From Brevibacillus sp051967035 (lineage in GTDB: Bacteria > Bacillota > Bacilli > Brevibacillales > Brevibacillaceae): a stretch of 64,000 nucleotides of DNA. Below are positions 36,360 through 44,410 of this stretch, one piece after another; the stretch's first letter is position 1, and every line of letters begins with the position of its first letter. The translations under genes and the position numbers were made by a program. The DNA lies in assembly GCF_051967035.1 (NCBI RefSeq), contig NZ_JBQCKK010000014.1:51358-115357 (forward strand), written 5' to 3'. The notes beneath the pieces are model-generated. The model had not been told where the DNA came from and ran no database searches. It was given only the letters and a program-made list of their open reading frames with translations.

Positions 36360-37511
36360 TTACCGCTTGTCGCGAAGTCCCTCGATCAACACTTCCGCCA
36401 CCTCGGGACGGGTAAATTCCGGCGGAGGGGTCTGGCCGCTTTTCAACAGCTCGCGCACTTTTGTCCCGGACAGCGTCAGATGCTCGCTTGCCGCGTGCGG
36501 GCACGTTTTCGCGGTCGCCATTCCCTGGCAGGCGGTGCAGTAAAAGCTGTGTTCGAAAAACATTAGCTCGATGCCCAGCTCCTCTGGCGCGAAAGCAGAA
36601 AAGATATGCTGCGCGTCGTACGTCCCGTAATAATCGCCCACGCCCGCATGATCGCGGCCCACGATGAAATGCGTGCAGCCGTAGTTTTTGCGGACGAGCG
36701 CGTGAAATACGGCTTCCCTCGGTCCCGCGTAGCGCATGGCCGCCGGAAATGCCGCGAGCAGCACGCGCTCTTTCGGATAGTAGTTTTCCAGCAGGGCGAG
36801 GTAGCTTTTCATCCGCACCTCCGCGGGAATGTCATCCGCCTTGGTCTCTCCCATCAGCGGATTGAGGAACAGCCCATCGACAATTTCCATCGCCGCTTTT
36901 TGGATGTATTCGTGCGCCCGGTGAACGGGATTGCGCGTCTGGAAGCCGACGACGGTTTTCCAGCCGTTTTGGCGAAAAAGCTCTCTCGTCTCGCGCGGCG
37001 TCAAGTAGTACGCGGCAAAGCGCTCGGGACGGGGCCGCTTGCGCACATGCACGGGACCGCCCAAATACAGCCCCGGCTTTTCCATCAGCTTTTTCACTCC
37101 CGGATGCGCCTGGTCCTCTGTCCGAAACACCTGTCTGGCTTCCCGCGCCTTATCTGGCTGGTAGCGGCTTTGCACCTGGAGAATGGCGTAGTTCTCGCCA
37201 TCTTCCCCGCGCAGCCATACCGCCTCCCCCGGCTCGATATCCGCATGCGCTGCTGCATCGACTGCGAGCGTCACGGGCAACGGCCAAACGGTCCCGTCTG
37301 CGAGCCGCATCCGCTCCACGACGGAATGGTAGTCGTCCTCGCCGAGAAAACCTGTCAGCGGGGAAAAGGCGCCAACAGCGAGACAATCGATGTCGGACAA
37401 CGTCCATTTGTCAACCGTGATCGCTTTGGAAATATCGGCTTCGGTAATTGCTTCCGGCTGAATCTCCAGCCTGTCAACGAGCGTCCCACCGTGTGGCGAG
37501 ATCGTGTGCAT
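36360..37511 (-). CDS. sat: Sulfate adenylyltransferase (ATP sulfurylase)
   Basis: A 383-residue single-chain ATP sulfurylase forming APS from ATP and sulfate. Catalytic motifs are QTRNPVHRAHEY (residues about 193-204, with the HxxH element) and GRDHAGVG further on. It has no APS-kinase domain. ATG 37511 follows GGAGGG; the frame to 37553 overlaps the cysH end. It lies 23 bp after cysH in the same operon, so APS is made and reduced by neighbouring products. Confidence 0.95.
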   Translation of the reverse strand: MHTISPHGGTLVDRLEIQPEAITEADISKAITVDKWTLSDIDCLAVGAFSPLTGFLGEDDYHSVVERMRLADGTVWPLPVTLAVDAAAHADIEPGEAVWLRGEDGENYAILQVQSRYQPDKAREARQVFRTEDQAHPGVKKLMEKPGLYLGGPVHVRKRPRPERFAAYYLTPRETRELFRQNGWKTVVGFQTRNPVHRAHEYIQKAAMEIVDGLFLNPLMGETKADDIPAEVRMKSYLALLENYYPKERVLLAAFPAAMRYAGPREAVFHALVRKNYGCTHFIVGRDHAGVGDYYGTYDAQHIFSAFAPEELGIELMFFEHSFYCTACQGMATAKTCPHAASEHLTLSGTKVRELLKSGQTPPPEFTRPEVAEVLIEGLRDKR

Positions 37512-37534
37512 CGCGTGTCCTCCCTCCTGTTCCC

Positions 37535-38236
37535 TTACTTGTGCAGACCGCATTCGGTCTTGTCAAAGCCAGCCCAGCGTCCTGCGCGCGGGTCCTGCCC
37601 TGGCTGGACAGGCTCGGTGCAAACTTGGCAGCCAATGCTTGGATAATGACGGTCGTGCAAGGGATTGTAGGGGACATCGTTCGCATGTATATAAGCCCAC
37701 ACCTGGTCCATCGTCCAGTCCGCGAGCGGGTTGAACTTCACCAGCTTGAATTTATCGTCCCATTCCACTTTTTTCGCGTTCGCGCGCGTAGGCGCCTGAT
37801 CGCGGCGAATGCCGGTAATCCAGGCGTCGTAGCCGGACAACACCCGTGTCAAAGGCTCTACCTTGCGGATTTGGCAGCACAGATTCGGGTCTGTCTCCCA
37901 CAATTTGTCCCCGTGGCTCTTCTCCTGCTCGGCCAGGGTCATCTCGGGCAGCACCTGGATAAATTTCGTCTGGTACCGCTCCTGTAGCTTGTCGCGCGTC
38001 TCGTACGTCTCGGGAAAATGTTTGTTCGTATCGAGATAAAAGACAGGGATCGTCGGAGCCAGTTTGTGCAGCATGTCGATCAGCACGACATCCTCGGCGC
38101 CGAAGCTTGAGGCGAGGACGAGGCTGCCTGCGAAGTGTTCCACTGCCAGAACAAGCACATCCTGCGGGGATTTGGCTTCCATCCGGTACGCCCACACTTG
38201 TAGCTCTTCGTCCGCCATCCTCTGGCGATTGCTCAT
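37535..38236 (-). CDS. cysH: Adenylyl-sulfate (APS/PAPS) reductase, [4Fe-4S] type
   Basis: A 233-residue reductase giving sulfite from APS with thioredoxin. C120-C121 (CCQIRKVEPL) and C203-x2-C206 (GCQVC) are the four iron-sulfur ligands that mark APS-type reductases; C229 in the C-terminal KTECGLH is the catalytic cysteine. SSFGAEDVV is the PAPS-reductase P-loop-like motif. No cysC (APS kinase) is adjacent, which fits direct APS reduction. RBS AAAGGAG precedes ATG. First gene of cysH-sat. Confidence 0.95.
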   Translation of the reverse strand: MSNRQRMADEELQVWAYRMEAKSPQDVLVLAVEHFAGSLVLASSFGAEDVVLIDMLHKLAPTIPVFYLDTNKHFPETYETRDKLQERYQTKFIQVLPEMTLAEQEKSHGDKLWETDPNLCCQIRKVEPLTRVLSGYDAWITGIRRDQAPTRANAKKVEWDDKFKLVKFNPLADWTMDQVWAYIHANDVPYNPLHDRHYPSIGCQVCTEPVQPGQDPRAGRWAGFDKTECGLHK

Positions 38237-38271
38237 CAGCGAAACTCCTTTCCTGCTAGGATTCCCCCACC

Positions 38272-38300
38272 ATCATATGTCGAGAGGCAGGAAGTGGCGA
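38272..38300 (-). promoter_or_regulatory. Promoter candidate of cysH-sat
   Basis: TCGCCA (38300-38295) and TATGAT (38277-38272) with 17 bp between, 36 bp upstream of cysH and just past the rplT terminator. No S-box or other riboswitch was seen in the short leader. Confidence 0.5.
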
Positions 38301-38328
38301 TTCGTCCCGCTGACAAAACCCGGCAAGC

Positions 38329-38366
38329 AAAAAAGCCGACCTTCCCCTACGGAAAGATCGGCTTTT
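38329..38366 (-). terminator. Terminator of infC-rpmI-rplT
   Basis: AAAGCCGATCTTTCC pairs with GGAAGGTCGGCTTT on the minus strand, followed by a T run. Confidence 0.9.
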
Positions 38367-38383
38367 GCTCGCGACGTATGTGA

Positions 38384-38743
38384 TTACGCGTTCAGTTTGC
38401 TTTTTGCAACGGTTGCCAGTTCGTTGAACGCAGCTTTGTCGTTCACAGCCAGGTCAGCCAGCATCTTGCGGTTTACTTCGATGCCAGCTACTTTCAGGCC
38501 GTGCATCAGACGGCTGTAGGACAGACCGTTCAGGCGAGCTTGCGCGTTGATACGGGTGATCCACAGTTTGCGGAAGTCGCGTTTCTTTTGACGACGGTCA
38601 CGGTATGCATAAAGCAGGGATTTCATTACCTGCGCATTAGCGGATTTAAACAGGCGATGCTTGGAACCGAAGTATCCTTTCGCCAGCTTCAGGATTTTTT
38701 TATGACGACGGCGTGTAACAATGCCACCTTTTACTCTTGGCAT
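38384..38743 (-). CDS. rplT: 50S ribosomal protein L20
   Basis: A 119-residue, very basic protein needed for early 50S assembly and, in Bacillus and E. coli, repressor of its own operon. The N-terminal MPRVKGGIVTRRRHKKILKL and core SLLYAYRDRRQKKRDFR are diagnostic. Standard length. It is the third gene of infC-rpmI-rplT and ends at a terminator. Confidence 0.99.
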   Translation of the reverse strand: MPRVKGGIVTRRRHKKILKLAKGYFGSKHRLFKSANAQVMKSLLYAYRDRRQKKRDFRKLWITRINAQARLNGLSYSRLMHGLKVAGIEVNRKMLADLAVNDKAAFNELATVAKSKLNA

Positions 38744-38834
38744 ACTAAACTCCTCCTGGTCTTTCCAGCATGGCGGCCAACTGCTAGGCGCTTAGGGAGC
38801 TCATGCTGCGTAATGTGTGTAGTGATACAAAAAC

Positions 38835-39032
38835 TTACAGGTAAGTGAGCATTTGCTCAATACGTTTTTGATCGCCTTTGGAAACGAGTGCAGCTTTGCG
38901 CAGGTGGCGCTTTTGCTTCGTCGATTTGTTGGCGAACAAGTGGCTACCGAATGCGCGGTCGCGCTTCAATTGGCCGCTTCCAGTCTTTTTGAAACGTTTC
39001 GCAGCAGCCTTGTTGGTTTTCATTTTAGGCAT
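38835..39032 (-). CDS. rpmI: 50S ribosomal protein L35
   Basis: A 65-residue basic protein, with MPKMKTNKAAAKRFKKTGSG at the start and HLRKAALVSKGD later, both typical of L35. It sits 30 bp after infC and 91 bp before rplT, the conserved order of this operon. Confidence 0.98.
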   Translation of the reverse strand: MPKMKTNKAAAKRFKKTGSGQLKRDRAFGSHLFANKSTKQKRHLRKAALVSKGDQKRIEQMLTYL

Positions 39033-39062
39033 TTGAAAAATCCTCCTGTCTACACTACTATC

Positions 39063-39581
39063 TTACTTTTCCGCTTTCGGAGCCAGAATCATGATCATGC
39101 TGCGGCCCTCGATCTTCGGTTTACGCTCAGGCGTAGCGAGATCTTCACACTGGGCAGCGACACGCTCCATAACGCCAAGTCCGATTTCGGAGTGGGTGAT
39201 TTCACGTCCGCGAAAACGGATCGTACACTTCACCTTGTGGTGATCCTCCAGGAACTTGCGGACGTTGCGAAGCTTGGTTTGAAAATCGTGTTCTTCGATG
39301 TTTGAAGAAAAACGCACTTCTTTCAGCTCGATGATCTTCTGGTTTTTCCGGGCTTCTTTCTCCTTCTTCGCCTGCTCGTACTTGAACTTTCCGTAGTCCA
39401 TGATACGGCATACAGGCGGCTTGGCTGTCGGAGCAACGTTTACCAGATCCAGTTCGGCTTCCTGGGCAATGCGCAACGCTTCCCTGAAGGGTACGACTCC
39501 CAATTGGCTCCCGTCAGCACCGATCAAACGGACTTCACGGGCACGAATCGCTTCGTTGATTAACATTTGGTCCTTGCTAAT
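39063..39581 (-). CDS. infC: Translation initiation factor IF-3, ATT start
   Basis: A 172-residue IF-3 with N-terminal (INEAIRAREVRLI) and C-terminal (KVKCTIRFRGREITH) domains; it keeps 30S subunits free and checks the initiator codon. The best start is ATT at 39581-39579: GGAGGTGG lies 5 bp upstream and the product begins ISKDQMLINE, matching IF-3 of Bacillus. A TTG at 39599 would precede the SD and is less likely. Non-AUG starts are a known feature of infC and allow autoregulation by IF-3. Confidence 0.93.
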   Translation of the reverse strand: MSKDQMLINEAIRAREVRLIGADGSQLGVVPFREALRIAQEAELDLVNVAPTAKPPVCRIMDYGKFKYEQAKKEKEARKNQKIIELKEVRFSSNIEEHDFQTKLRNVRKFLEDHHKVKCTIRFRGREITHSEIGLGVMERVAAQCEDLATPERKPKIEGRSMIMILAPKAEK

Positions 39582-39610
39582 ACTTTCCACCTCCGTCAAT
39601 TTCGAGAAGG

Positions 39611-39780
39611 AACAAAAATGTGCGAACGCAACTGCGCCCGCACATATCTCACCTAAGCAATTTCATCAGATCCAAGGATCCTTGCATAAGAGTTACCTGT
39701 CAACAGTCGTGTCGGACGTCGACCCAGGTGAGAAGCTGGGCGCCTCTGCTTGTTCTCGAAGTATGAAGTGTTTATACACG
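39611..39780 (-). promoter_or_regulatory. Leader of infC operon with attenuator (L20 leader type)
   Basis: Between the promoter and infC the minus-strand leader ends with TGTGCG-CGCA / GCG-CGCACA followed by TTTTTGTT (39646-39611), an intrinsic terminator placed just before the infC SD. In B. subtilis, L20 binding to this leader controls such a terminator. The upstream part (39647-39780) has CACCTGGGTC and other pairable segments, but I did not prove the L20 site. Confidence 0.7.
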
Positions 39781-39786
39781 CAACCT

Positions 39787-39815
39787 ATGATACAAGGTAG
39801 AGTTGTCTTTGTCAA
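39787..39815 (-). promoter_or_regulatory. SigmaA promoter of infC-rpmI-rplT
   Basis: A perfect TTGACA (39815-39810) and TATCAT (39792-39787) with 17 bp between them. The -35 lies only 14 bp after the moaA stop codon. Confidence 0.8.
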
Positions 39816-39828
39816 GGCTTATCGCCCT

Positions 39829-40854
39829 TCATCCTCCAATGTGGGACATTTCTACCTTCGGACGCTTGCGAAGTCCCTGCGTGTGGTCCAGCCGCTCTTC
39901 CGAATAGCGCTCGTCGCGCTTTTCCCAGATCGCGCGAATCAGCTCGCGGATTTCGTCGTCGCTTCGCCCGGAACGCAGCGGCTCGCGCAAGTCTTCTCCG
40001 GCGGAGGCGAACAGACAGTTGTACATTTTCCCCTCCGCCGACAGCCGCGCGCGGGTACAGGTCGAACAGAAGGCTTGCGTCACCGACGAAATCAGGCCAA
40101 TCTCTTGCTCGCTGCCCTCATAGCGGTAACGCGAAGCGACCTCGCCAAAATAGTTCGCCTCGACCGGGACGAGCGGCATTTCTCGGTGGATCATCTGGAT
40201 GATTTCGCTTGCAGGCACAACCTGATCGAGCTTCCAGCCGTTGCTGTTTCCGACGTCCATAAACTCGATGAAGCGCAGCGTATGCCCCTGCTCGCGGAAG
40301 TAGCGGGCCATCGGCAAAATGTCCTGGTCATTGACGCCGCGCTGGACGACCATGTTGATTTTCACCTGGAGCCCCGCTTCCGCCGCCGCGCGAATCCCGG
40401 CAAGCACGCCTTCCACCGGATAGCCTCTGCCGTTCATCATGCCAAAGCGCTCATTGTCCAGGCTGTCGAGGCTGACGGTGACGCGATCCAGTCCGGCTTC
40501 CCGCAAGGCTGGAGCGTGACGGACGAGCAGGGAGCCATTGGTGGTCATGGCGATATCCTGGACGCCCTCTATGTTGCGGAGCATGCGAATGAGTACAGGC
40601 AAATCCTTGCGCATCAGCGGTTCCCCGCCCGTAATCCGGACTTTCCGCACGCCAAGCTGGGTGAATAGGTTGGTCAACCGGGCGATTTCTTCGAACGACA
40701 GCAGCTTGTGCTGAGGCAAAAAGGCAAAATCCGGTCCGAAAATTTCAGCTGGCATACAGTATCGGCAACGAAAATTGCATCTGTCTGTCACGGAAATGCG
40801 CAGATCACGGAGAGGTCGATGTCGTGTGTCACGTACTGGCAGCTGCTCTGGCAC
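39829..40854 (-). CDS. moaA: GTP 3',8-cyclase MoaA (radical SAM)
   Basis: A 341-residue enzyme for the first step of molybdopterin synthesis, making 3',8-cyclo-GTP. The N-terminal cluster is C26, C30, C33 in RCNFRCRYC; the C-terminal cluster cysteines are in FCSTCTRARLSAEGKMYNC. The usual C-terminal GG is present (SHIGG). The start is GTG 40854 with AAGGAG upstream. Single gene; partner moaB is at 27.4 kb. Confidence 0.96.
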   Translation of the reverse strand: MPEQLPVRDTRHRPLRDLRISVTDRCNFRCRYCMPAEIFGPDFAFLPQHKLLSFEEIARLTNLFTQLGVRKVRITGGEPLMRKDLPVLIRMLRNIEGVQDIAMTTNGSLLVRHAPALREAGLDRVTVSLDSLDNERFGMMNGRGYPVEGVLAGIRAAAEAGLQVKINMVVQRGVNDQDILPMARYFREQGHTLRFIEFMDVGNSNGWKLDQVVPASEIIQMIHREMPLVPVEANYFGEVASRYRYEGSEQEIGLISSVTQAFCSTCTRARLSAEGKMYNCLFASAGEDLREPLRSGRSDDEIRELIRAIWEKRDERYSEERLDHTQGLRKRPKVEMSHIGG

Positions 40855-41001
40855 TGGCGGTCACTCTCCTTTTGGCGTCCGACTTACGATTCCGGTTTTT
40901 TATTAGCGTACCATATTCCCCCTGCAAACGGCTGCTTTTTCTGCACGTTTCGCCGCTGACAAGCTGAAAGCCGTGCTGGACCGTACCCGGCCGCGCCAAT
41001 C

Positions 41002-41045
41002 AAAAGGGCAGCTGCCCACCGCTTGCGTGAGAGCTGCCCTTTTGG
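41002..41045 (-). terminator. Terminator of thrS
   Basis: AAAAGGGCAGCT and AGCTGCCCTTTT form a long perfect stem that begins right at the thrS stop. Confidence 0.85.
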
Positions 41046-41047
41046 CT

Positions 41048-42961
41048 TTACTTCATTTCGTTGATTTCTGCGCGGATTTTTTCCACGAACTCATCCACTG
41101 TCATCGCGCCTTCATCGCCTACCCCGCGTCTGCGCACAGACAGGGTGCCGTCGTTCACTTCTTTTTCCCCAATGACCAGCATGTACGGGATTTTTTGTAC
41201 CTGGGCTTCCCGGATTTTGTAGCCGATTTTCTCGTTGCGCGCATCCAGCTCCACGCGGATGCCGGCTTGTTGCAGCTTTTCTTTGACTTGCTCGGCGTAC
41301 GGAATGTGCACTTCGCTGATGTTCATCAGACGTGCCTGGATCGGCGTGAGCCATACCGGGAACGCGCCTGCATAGTGCTCGATCAGGATGCCGATGAAAC
41401 GCTCCATGGAGCCGTACATTGCACGGTGCAAGACAACCGGACGATGCTTCTCGTTGTCTTGGCCCACGTAAGTCAGGTCGAACTTCTCCGGCATCTGGAA
41501 GTCGAGCTGGATGGTGCCGCATTGGTGACGGCGTTTCAGCGCGTCGGTAATCTGGAAGTCGATCTTCGGTCCGTAGAACGCGCCGTCGCCTTCCTTGATC
41601 TCATACGGCATCTCCAATTGCTCCAGCACCTTTTTCAAGGAGCTTTCCGCTGTTTCCCACAGCTCGTCGGAGCCCATGGAATCTTCCGGACGAGTCGAGA
41701 GCGCTACGCTGTATTCAAACCCAAACACTTTGTAGATTTTGTCGATCAGCTGAATCATGTTTTTGATTTCGCTCTCGATCTGGTCAGGACGGACGAATAC
41801 GTGCGCGTCATCCTGGCAGAAGGTGCGAACCCGGAGCATTCCGTTCAACGCGCCGGAATATTCGTGGCGGTGAACCTGGCCGAATTCGGAGTAGCGAATG
41901 GGCAGGTCGCGGTAGGAATGCATCGCGTTTTTGTAAATGAGCATGTGTCCTGGGCAGTTCATCGGCTTCAAGGCGTACGTCGCGTTGTCTACCTCAGAGA
42001 AGTACATATTTTCCTTGTAGTGATCCCAGTGCCCGGATTCTTTCCACAGACGCTCGTTCATGAGGAACGGCGAGCGCACCTCTGTGTACTGGGCCAGCTG
42101 TTGCAGGCGGCGGGAGAATTGCTCCAGCTCGTTGCGGACCGTGAAGCCCTTCGGCAGGTAGAACGGCATGCCGGGCGCTTCCTCGGAGAACATGAACAGC
42201 TCCAGCTCTTTGCCCAGCTTGCGGTGATCGCGCTTTTTCGCCTCTTCGATGAAGTGCAGGTATTCGTCCATATCCGCTTTTTTCGGCCAAGCGGTACCAT
42301 AGACGCGCTGCAGCACCTGGTTTTCCGCTTTTCCGCGCCAGTAGGCACCGGCCACGCTCATCAGCTTGAACGCCTTGATGTAGCCAGTGGACGGCAGGTG
42401 CGGACCGCGACAGAGGTCGAAAAACTCGCCCTGCTCGTACAGGGTAATCGTCGCATCTTCCGGCAGCTCGCGGATCAGCTCCAGCTTCAGATGGTCGTTG
42501 AGGTTTTGGTAAATTCTGGTTGCTTCATCGCGGCTGACGACTCTGCGGCGGATCGGCAAGTCTTCCTTCACGATTTTTTCCATTTCCGCTTCAATCTTGG
42601 CCAGGTCCTCCGGCGAGAGCGAGACCGGAATGTCCATGTCGTAGTAGAAGCCATCCTCGATCACCGGACCGATTCCGAATTTGACTTCGCTGCCGTAGAT
42701 GCGTTTTACCGCCTGGGCCAGCAGGTGGGCGGTACTGTGACGGTACACTTCCAATCCTTCCGGTGTATCGAGCGTCACGATTTCAATCGCGGCGTCATCC
42801 TCAAGCGGAGTGTACAGATCCACGAGTTTGCCGTCTTTTTTGCCAGCTACTGCTTTTTTCTTCAGGCTCGCGCTGATGGAGCCTGCAATCTCTTCGATGG
42901 TAATCCCAGCTTCGTACTGGCGGACTGCTCCATCCGGGAACGTTACGTTGATTTGTGCCAC
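41048..42961 (-). CDS. thrS: Threonine-tRNA ligase
   Basis: A 637-residue class IIa synthetase. Order: TGS domain (1-62), editing domain with HSTAHLLAQAVKR (about 75-230), catalytic core with motif 2 RVRTFCQDDAHVF and motif 3 MYGSMERFIGI, zinc ligand Cys in MNCPGHM, and C-terminal anticodon-binding domain (about 540-637). The start GTG 42961 has AGGAAGGAAG upstream and gives the usual VAQINVTFPDG start. Under T-box control. Confidence 0.97.
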   Translation of the reverse strand: MAQINVTFPDGAVRQYEAGITIEEIAGSISASLKKKAVAGKKDGKLVDLYTPLEDDAAIEIVTLDTPEGLEVYRHSTAHLLAQAVKRIYGSEVKFGIGPVIEDGFYYDMDIPVSLSPEDLAKIEAEMEKIVKEDLPIRRRVVSRDEATRIYQNLNDHLKLELIRELPEDATITLYEQGEFFDLCRGPHLPSTGYIKAFKLMSVAGAYWRGKAENQVLQRVYGTAWPKKADMDEYLHFIEEAKKRDHRKLGKELELFMFSEEAPGMPFYLPKGFTVRNELEQFSRRLQQLAQYTEVRSPFLMNERLWKESGHWDHYKENMYFSEVDNATYALKPMNCPGHMLIYKNAMHSYRDLPIRYSEFGQVHRHEYSGALNGMLRVRTFCQDDAHVFVRPDQIESEIKNMIQLIDKIYKVFGFEYSVALSTRPEDSMGSDELWETAESSLKKVLEQLEMPYEIKEGDGAFYGPKIDFQITDALKRRHQCGTIQLDFQMPEKFDLTYVGQDNEKHRPVVLHRAMYGSMERFIGILIEHYAGAFPVWLTPIQARLMNISEVHIPYAEQVKEKLQQAGIRVELDARNEKIGYKIREAQVQKIPYMLVIGEKEVNDGTLSVRRRGVGDEGAMTVDEFVEKIRAEINEMK

Positions 42962-43000
42962 CTTGGATTCTTCCTTCCTGTTTGTTGGTTTTGAGAAAAT

Positions 43001-43300
43001 AAAAAAACACCCATCCCAGAAGGGACGAGTGTATTCTCGCGGTACCACCCTAGTTCAAGTCTGTCCAAAATCCGGGCCGCTCCAAACGGATGCCCAAACA
43101 GACTCCTCATTCACCTCGTAACGGTACAGGACCGGCAAGCCGTTACTAAAAGCATGCGCTTCGTTCCCGGCTGCTACTCGAAGGGGGTAGACCCATATGA
43201 TCTCGCAGCAAGCTTCCAGCCAAGGCCTGCCTCTCTAGAGCGATCTCGATATCGTCCATGTCCTTCTCATCGTATTTGTACGCCATATTCACACTTGTTG
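43001..43300 (-). promoter_or_regulatory. T-box leader of thrS, specifier ACC (Thr)
   Basis: The T-box core AGGGTGGTACCGCG (43051-43038) precedes a terminator stem ACACTCGTCCC / GGGATGGGTGT with seven T (43032-43001). In stem I, GAAGG pairs with CCTTC, and ACC-C lies directly before it, giving specifier ACC at 43188-43186. Uncharged tRNA-Thr should turn on thrS. Folded by eye. Confidence 0.92.
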
Positions 43301-43306
43301 TTCCTC

Positions 43307-43336
43307 ATTATAGTGTAGTCGGATTGTTCCCGTCAA
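43307..43336 (-). promoter_or_regulatory. SigmaA promoter of thrS, inside the end of ytxC
   Basis: TTGACG (43336-43331) and TATAAT (43312-43307) with an 18-bp gap. The -10 contains the ytxC stop codon (TAA, 43310-43308), so the promoter is built into the last 10 codons of ytxC. Confidence 0.8.
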
Positions 43337-44228
43337 GTATGCGTCTTTGTCCGAGGCATAGCGAACAGGAATGGCACGTAATGAGCCTGCTGTCGAAAAT
43401 GCTGCGGATCGTTTGCACCAATCCCGGCTTTTCCCCGGCCATGTGCAGAACGATGCTCTCAGGCGCGAGCGTCACCAGCGCGCTGACCAAATAATCCTCA
43501 TCCCGGCATGCTTGCTCGTCCATGCCAAAGACCGCGTCCAGTTGCTCCAGCCAGAGACGATCTCCCTTTTTGTCATAAAGATGGAAAGGTTTGTCCACAC
43601 TAGGAATAACATGGACCACTTCCTGCTTGACTTCCTGCACGGCGATAAAATACCGCAGAAGCTCGACGAATTCCTGGTATTGCTTGTCTTCCAAATACTC
43701 GTCGATACCGGATTCCACCAGCTCGAACAGCTCATTCCAATGTTCCTGTAGCCGGAACCTGACAAACCCCAATACGTTGATGGTACGCTCCTGCTCCAGA
43801 TAGAAAAATGCCTTGCGATACACGTTTGCCTTGCGAGTCGTAGCGGCCAAAAGCTCCCGGCCGTCCTGCTCGATCTCCAGGCACATGCGCTCGATGTAAG
43901 GAAACACTTCCGCCCATTCTTCTTCCAACTGTTCCGCCGCCAAAAGATCGGTCGCCATTTCCTGCAAAATCTCCGGCTCCTTGACCTGCGCCACCCATTC
44001 GGCCAAGGTCAAGGCCACAAAAGCTCTCGCCCACTCTATCGTCTGCGCATCGTATTCCTCTTCGCACCAGCTCTGAAAAAGGAACGTGCAGTAGTCGTCC
44101 TGTTCCTGCTCCTTGTATGTAATGCGCACCGGGGCAGTATTGACCCGCTCCATCATCTCATTGACGATCACGCGATACGTGCCACTATGCTCAGGGACAT
44201 TCTCCAGCAAGACGCGATACGTTTGCAT
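43308..44228 (-). CDS. ytxC: Sporulation protein YtxC
   Basis: A 306-residue YtxC-family protein. It is helical and acidic (AEQLEEEWAEVFPYIERMCLEIEQ) and ends with a cysteine-containing tail TCHSCSLCLGQ. The family is linked to sporulation; the biochemical role is not known. The gene lies upstream of thrS as in B. subtilis. Three in-frame starts are close together (TTG 44243, ATG 44234, ATG 44228); ATG 44228 has the best spacing to a run of seven G. A sigmaE-like promoter lies just upstream. Confidence 0.85.
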   Translation of the reverse strand: MQTYRVLLENVPEHSGTYRVIVNEMMERVNTAPVRITYKEQEQDDYCTFLFQSWCEEEYDAQTIEWARAFVALTLAEWVAQVKEPEILQEMATDLLAAEQLEEEWAEVFPYIERMCLEIEQDGRELLAATTRKANVYRKAFFYLEQERTINVLGFVRFRLQEHWNELFELVESGIDEYLEDKQYQEFVELLRYFIAVQEVKQEVVHVIPSVDKPFHLYDKKGDRLWLEQLDAVFGMDEQACRDEDYLVSALVTLAPESIVLHMAGEKPGLVQTIRSIFDSRLITCHSCSLCLGQRRILDGNNPTTL

Positions 44229-44259
44229 TTTCATCCCCCCCAACCGCCATTGTAGTTAC

Positions 44260-44287
44260 AGTATATGTCCCTTTATAGGCGATATAC
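44260..44287 (-). promoter_or_regulatory. Mother-cell (sigmaE) promoter candidate of ytxC
   Basis: GTATATC (44287-44281) and CATATACT (44267-44260), 13 bp apart, resemble sigmaE -35 (KMATATT) and -10 (CATACANT) elements, 31 bp before the start. This is a by-eye match only. Confidence 0.4.
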
Positions 44288-44333
44288 TTTTAAACGATTG
44301 GAAACCGGGGGAGGAAAAGGGCCTGCCGCGAAG

Positions 44334-44392
44334 CAAAAAACACGCTGCCTGCTCGTCTTTCGCTTGTGCGACATGACGAACAGGCAGCGTGC
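44334..44392 (-). terminator. Terminator of mqnC
   Basis: CACGCTGCCTG-TCGT and ACGA-CAGGCAGCGTG form a long stem, with a run of six T on the minus strand. Confidence 0.85.
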
Positions 44393-44410
44393 TGCCGAAC
44401 GTTTTTTCCT

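Noticed and set aside
43165..43285. A short frame (starting MAYKYDEKDMDD) inside the thrS leader
   Set aside because: It coincides with T-box stem I and has no SD of note; the RNA structure explains the conservation better than a peptide.
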